Shown here: positions 62,452 through 64,000 of the stretch, in pieces
How positions within the stretch are numbered: the stretch's first letter is position 1
How the letters are laid out: every line of letters starts with the position of its first letter
Assembly (NCBI GenBank): GCA_035525785.1
Contig: DATLDQ010000127.1
Coordinates: 1 to 64,000 of the forward strand
Source: CADEED01 sp035525785
Lineage (GTDB): Bacteria; Pseudomonadota; Gammaproteobacteria; Steroidobacterales; Steroidobacteraceae
Length of the DNA stretch: 64,000 bases
Direction of reading: 5' to 3'
Program-made: the position numbers and the translations under genes
The notes under the pieces: generated by a model
What the model was told of the DNA's origin: nothing
The model's database searches: none
The model's input: the letters and a program-made list of their open reading frames with translations, nothing else

Positions 62452-63693
62452 TCAGTACCTGGCAGTCCCGGGCCTCGCCCCGGCCGGCTTCGCGAGGAAG
62501 GGGAACACGCTGTCGGAATGGGTCGCGTCGTCGCGATCGACACCATCGGGCAGCCCCCTGATCGTGCCGTGTGCGAGCAGCGAGCGGAATACATCAACAG
62601 CATCGTAGCCCGGCGTGCGGCCGCCGCAGTCGCGCTGGGTGTCGCCCACATGGTCGAATTCCGCAGCGAGATACTGGTGGCACTTGTGATACGCGCTGTT
62701 CACCCACAGCCGGTCGTCGGCGAGCATTGTCGCCAGACCTTCGTATCGAGCGCCCGGCGCGGAGTTCTGCACAGCAAGCCATTGGTTGCCGCACCGCCCG
62801 TCGAATCCGTCGTAGATGGCGAGATTGATGACGAGATCCTTCGCGAACGCGGGCCAGTCGGCCTGCACGGCCTGGTTGTAGCGCGTCTTCAGCGCGTCGC
62901 TCGCCTCTTCGGTATCGAACGTGCCGAGCAGCATGTTGCCGGTGAGCGCCCTACCCATGCGATCGACGACCACGCCGTCGTCGAGCTTGCGCGGATGGCC
63001 CGGGGTGACGCCGCGCACCGCCGTCGTAGCCCAGACGCCTAACAAAGATCCGCCGCCCGTGACCGCATCGAGGTCGATCTCGACTACGAGCGCCGCGGTG
63101 TTCCAGCCGGCGAGAAAATTGCTACCCGGCTTGCCCTCGGTGTGGCGCCACTCATCGTGGATCTTCGCGACCGTGGCCCGGTCGAACGCCGGGCAGCCCC
63201 CCGCATCGCTGCGCGTGCCCGCGTGCCTGGCCGCGCCGGCCGCGTTGAGCGCGGCACGCGAGCCGCGCACATTGTTGAAGAACGGGTCGTCGCGCAGTCC
63301 AGCGAAAACGCGGAAGCGTCCCTTTTCGCCGAGGATCCCCTGTTCGCCACCGGCTTCGCCGCGCAGATAGTCCAGGTCGCCAGCGTGGCACTCGGGTGCG
63401 GTGGGCGCATTGAACTCGCAGCTGATGGTTAGGCTGCTTTCGAGGCCTCCGACGCGGCGGGCGCTGTCCACGTGAAACTGGTAGCGCACGTGGTCCGAGA
63501 ATTTATTGCCGACGATGGTCATGACCAGGTCGAGGTGACGGCCGTCGGCCGAAGTCCAGGCGTAGAGATCGCCGATGTCGCCGGCGGGGTCCGCGATGAC
63601 GGCCGCGGTATCGAGATGGTCGGACGCCAGCGCAGGCGGTGCGAACGCCGCAGCGAGCAAGGTGGCGCCGAGAATCAGGGTGCGAATCGACAT
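62452..63693 (-). CDS. DUF4331-family exported protein
   Basis: A 413-residue exported protein with signal peptide (LILGATLLAAAFAPPALA) and the DUF4331 start SDHLDTAAVIADPAGDIGDLYAW. Family function is unknown. Start at 63693 has AAGGAG before it. It lies 59 bases upstream of ogt and is divergent from the nucleoside hydrolase at the window end. Confidence 0.85.
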   Translation of the reverse strand: MSIRTLILGATLLAAAFAPPALASDHLDTAAVIADPAGDIGDLYAWTSADGRHLDLVMTIVGNKFSDHVRYQFHVDSARRVGGLESSLTISCEFNAPTAPECHAGDLDYLRGEAGGEQGILGEKGRFRVFAGLRDDPFFNNVRGSRAALNAAGAARHAGTRSDAGGCPAFDRATVAKIHDEWRHTEGKPGSNFLAGWNTAALVVEIDLDAVTGGGSLLGVWATTAVRGVTPGHPRKLDDGVVVDRMGRALTGNMLLGTFDTEEASDALKTRYNQAVQADWPAFAKDLVINLAIYDGFDGRCGNQWLAVQNSAPGARYEGLATMLADDRLWVNSAYHKCHQYLAAEFDHVGDTQRDCGGRTPGYDAVDVFRSLLAHGTIRGLPDGVDRDDATHSDSVFPFLAKPAGARPGTARY

Positions 63694-63902
63694 GAGTGCT
63701 CCTTCGCCATGACTGGCGTGACAGGAGTGAGCCATCGCCCGCTTCGTTCGGCTGTCGAAATCTTTAGCTGGTTCGCCGGCCAAAGTTTCGACAAGAGACA
63801 TGAGCTGACATCTTGATGCTGGAGAACGCGAACTGTCTCGCGGGGAACGTTCGGCAATGCGGCGCAAGCGCGCATGATCCGGGCATCGGCCTATACTGGC
63901 TG

Positions 63903-64000
63903 ATGCAGAAATTTCTCCACTCGCTCATCGTTCTCACGCTGCTCGCTTGCGGCAGTGCGCTCGCAGCGACGCCGGTCATATTCGACACTGACATCGGTAC
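63903..64000 (+). CDS. Exported nucleoside hydrolase (partial, cut by window end)
   Basis: The first 32 codons: signal peptide (HSLIVLTLLACGSALA) followed by ATPVIFDTDIGT, the DTDIG calcium-site motif of inosine-uridine-preferring nucleoside hydrolases. The rest lies outside the window. Export suggests ribosides are split in the periplasm. Preceded by GATGCAG with no clear ribosome site. Confidence 0.8.
   Translation, partial: MQKFLHSLIVLTLLACGSALAATPVIFDTDIG

Overview
The window is a dense, high-GC (roughly 65 %) stretch of a Gram-negative chromosome. The gene set (NtrBC/glnA, secB, envC/ctpA, TatABC, glyQS with two subunits, YhdH-type reductase, a FecIR-type regulator pair, large TonB-dependent receptors, an XanB2-like chorismatase) points to a gammaproteobacterium close to Xanthomonadales/Nevskiales, perhaps Steroidobacteraceae-like. 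This placement is inference from gene content only. I see no tRNA, rRNA, CRISPR array, prophage or insertion sequence.

Layout. 1-6.4 kb (minus): acuI-prpB-prpC-prpD (propionate/methylcitrate cycle) running directly into rsmG and parA. 6.5-9.6 kb: glutathione reductase and two unrecognised membrane proteins. 9.6-13.3 kb (minus): a branched-chain 2-oxoacid dehydrogenase operon (E1 alpha, E1 beta, E2; no E3). 13.4-17.6 kb: MBL-fold hydrolase, exported S9 peptidase ending in a 35-bp triple repeat, diheme cytochrome c, and D-Tyr-tRNA deacylase. 17.7-19.4 kb: tatABC. 19.5-24.9 kb: a peptide-use operon (POT transporter, M2 dipeptidase lipoprotein, OPT transporter) closed by a long hairpin. 25-26.7 kb: EamA exporter and an unknown exported protein. 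26.8-33.1 kb (minus): envC, a GGDEF/EAL protein, ctpA, dedA, an SRPBCC protein and a small membrane protein. 33.1-35.4 kb: rhodanese-like protein, grxC, secB, gpsA. 35.4-38.4 kb: trmL, a Sel1/TonB-C protein, a class 1B dihydroorotate dehydrogenase-like enzyme, and a 53-residue membrane peptide with a TonB-box-like start. 38.7-43.6 kb (minus): ntrC, ntrB, a DUF4124 protein and glnA; glnA has a clear sigma-54 promoter and an NtrC site upstream. 43.7-44.8 kb: Xre/MbcA-type antitoxin and RES toxin. 44.8-49.7 kb: glyQ, glyS, plsC and the chorismatase. 49.7-52.9 kb: a TonB-dependent receptor. 53.3-55.2 kb: a three-gene bufferin-type RiPP operon (DUF2282 precursor, DUF692/MNIO maturase, DUF2063 partner). 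55.1-59.5 kb (minus): ECF sigma factor, FecR anti-sigma and STN-type receptor. 59.6-61.9 kb: a compact phospholipid operon (CDP-alcohol transferase, acyltransferase, CDP-diglyceride synthase). 61.9-64 kb: Ogt, a DUF4331 protein and the start of an exported nucleoside hydrolase.

The most notable locus is the bufferin-type operon: a periplasm-targeted small Cys peptide and its iron-dependent maturation enzymes, expected to bind copper, tightly overlapped and flanked by two TonB-dependent receptors. Other items worth attention: the complete visible NtrC-sigma-54-glnA circuit, the RES-Xre pair beside it, a c-di-GMP protein with a degenerate GGDEF motif inside a cell-division/cell-wall operon, and an apparent excess of TAG(A/T)TAG words.
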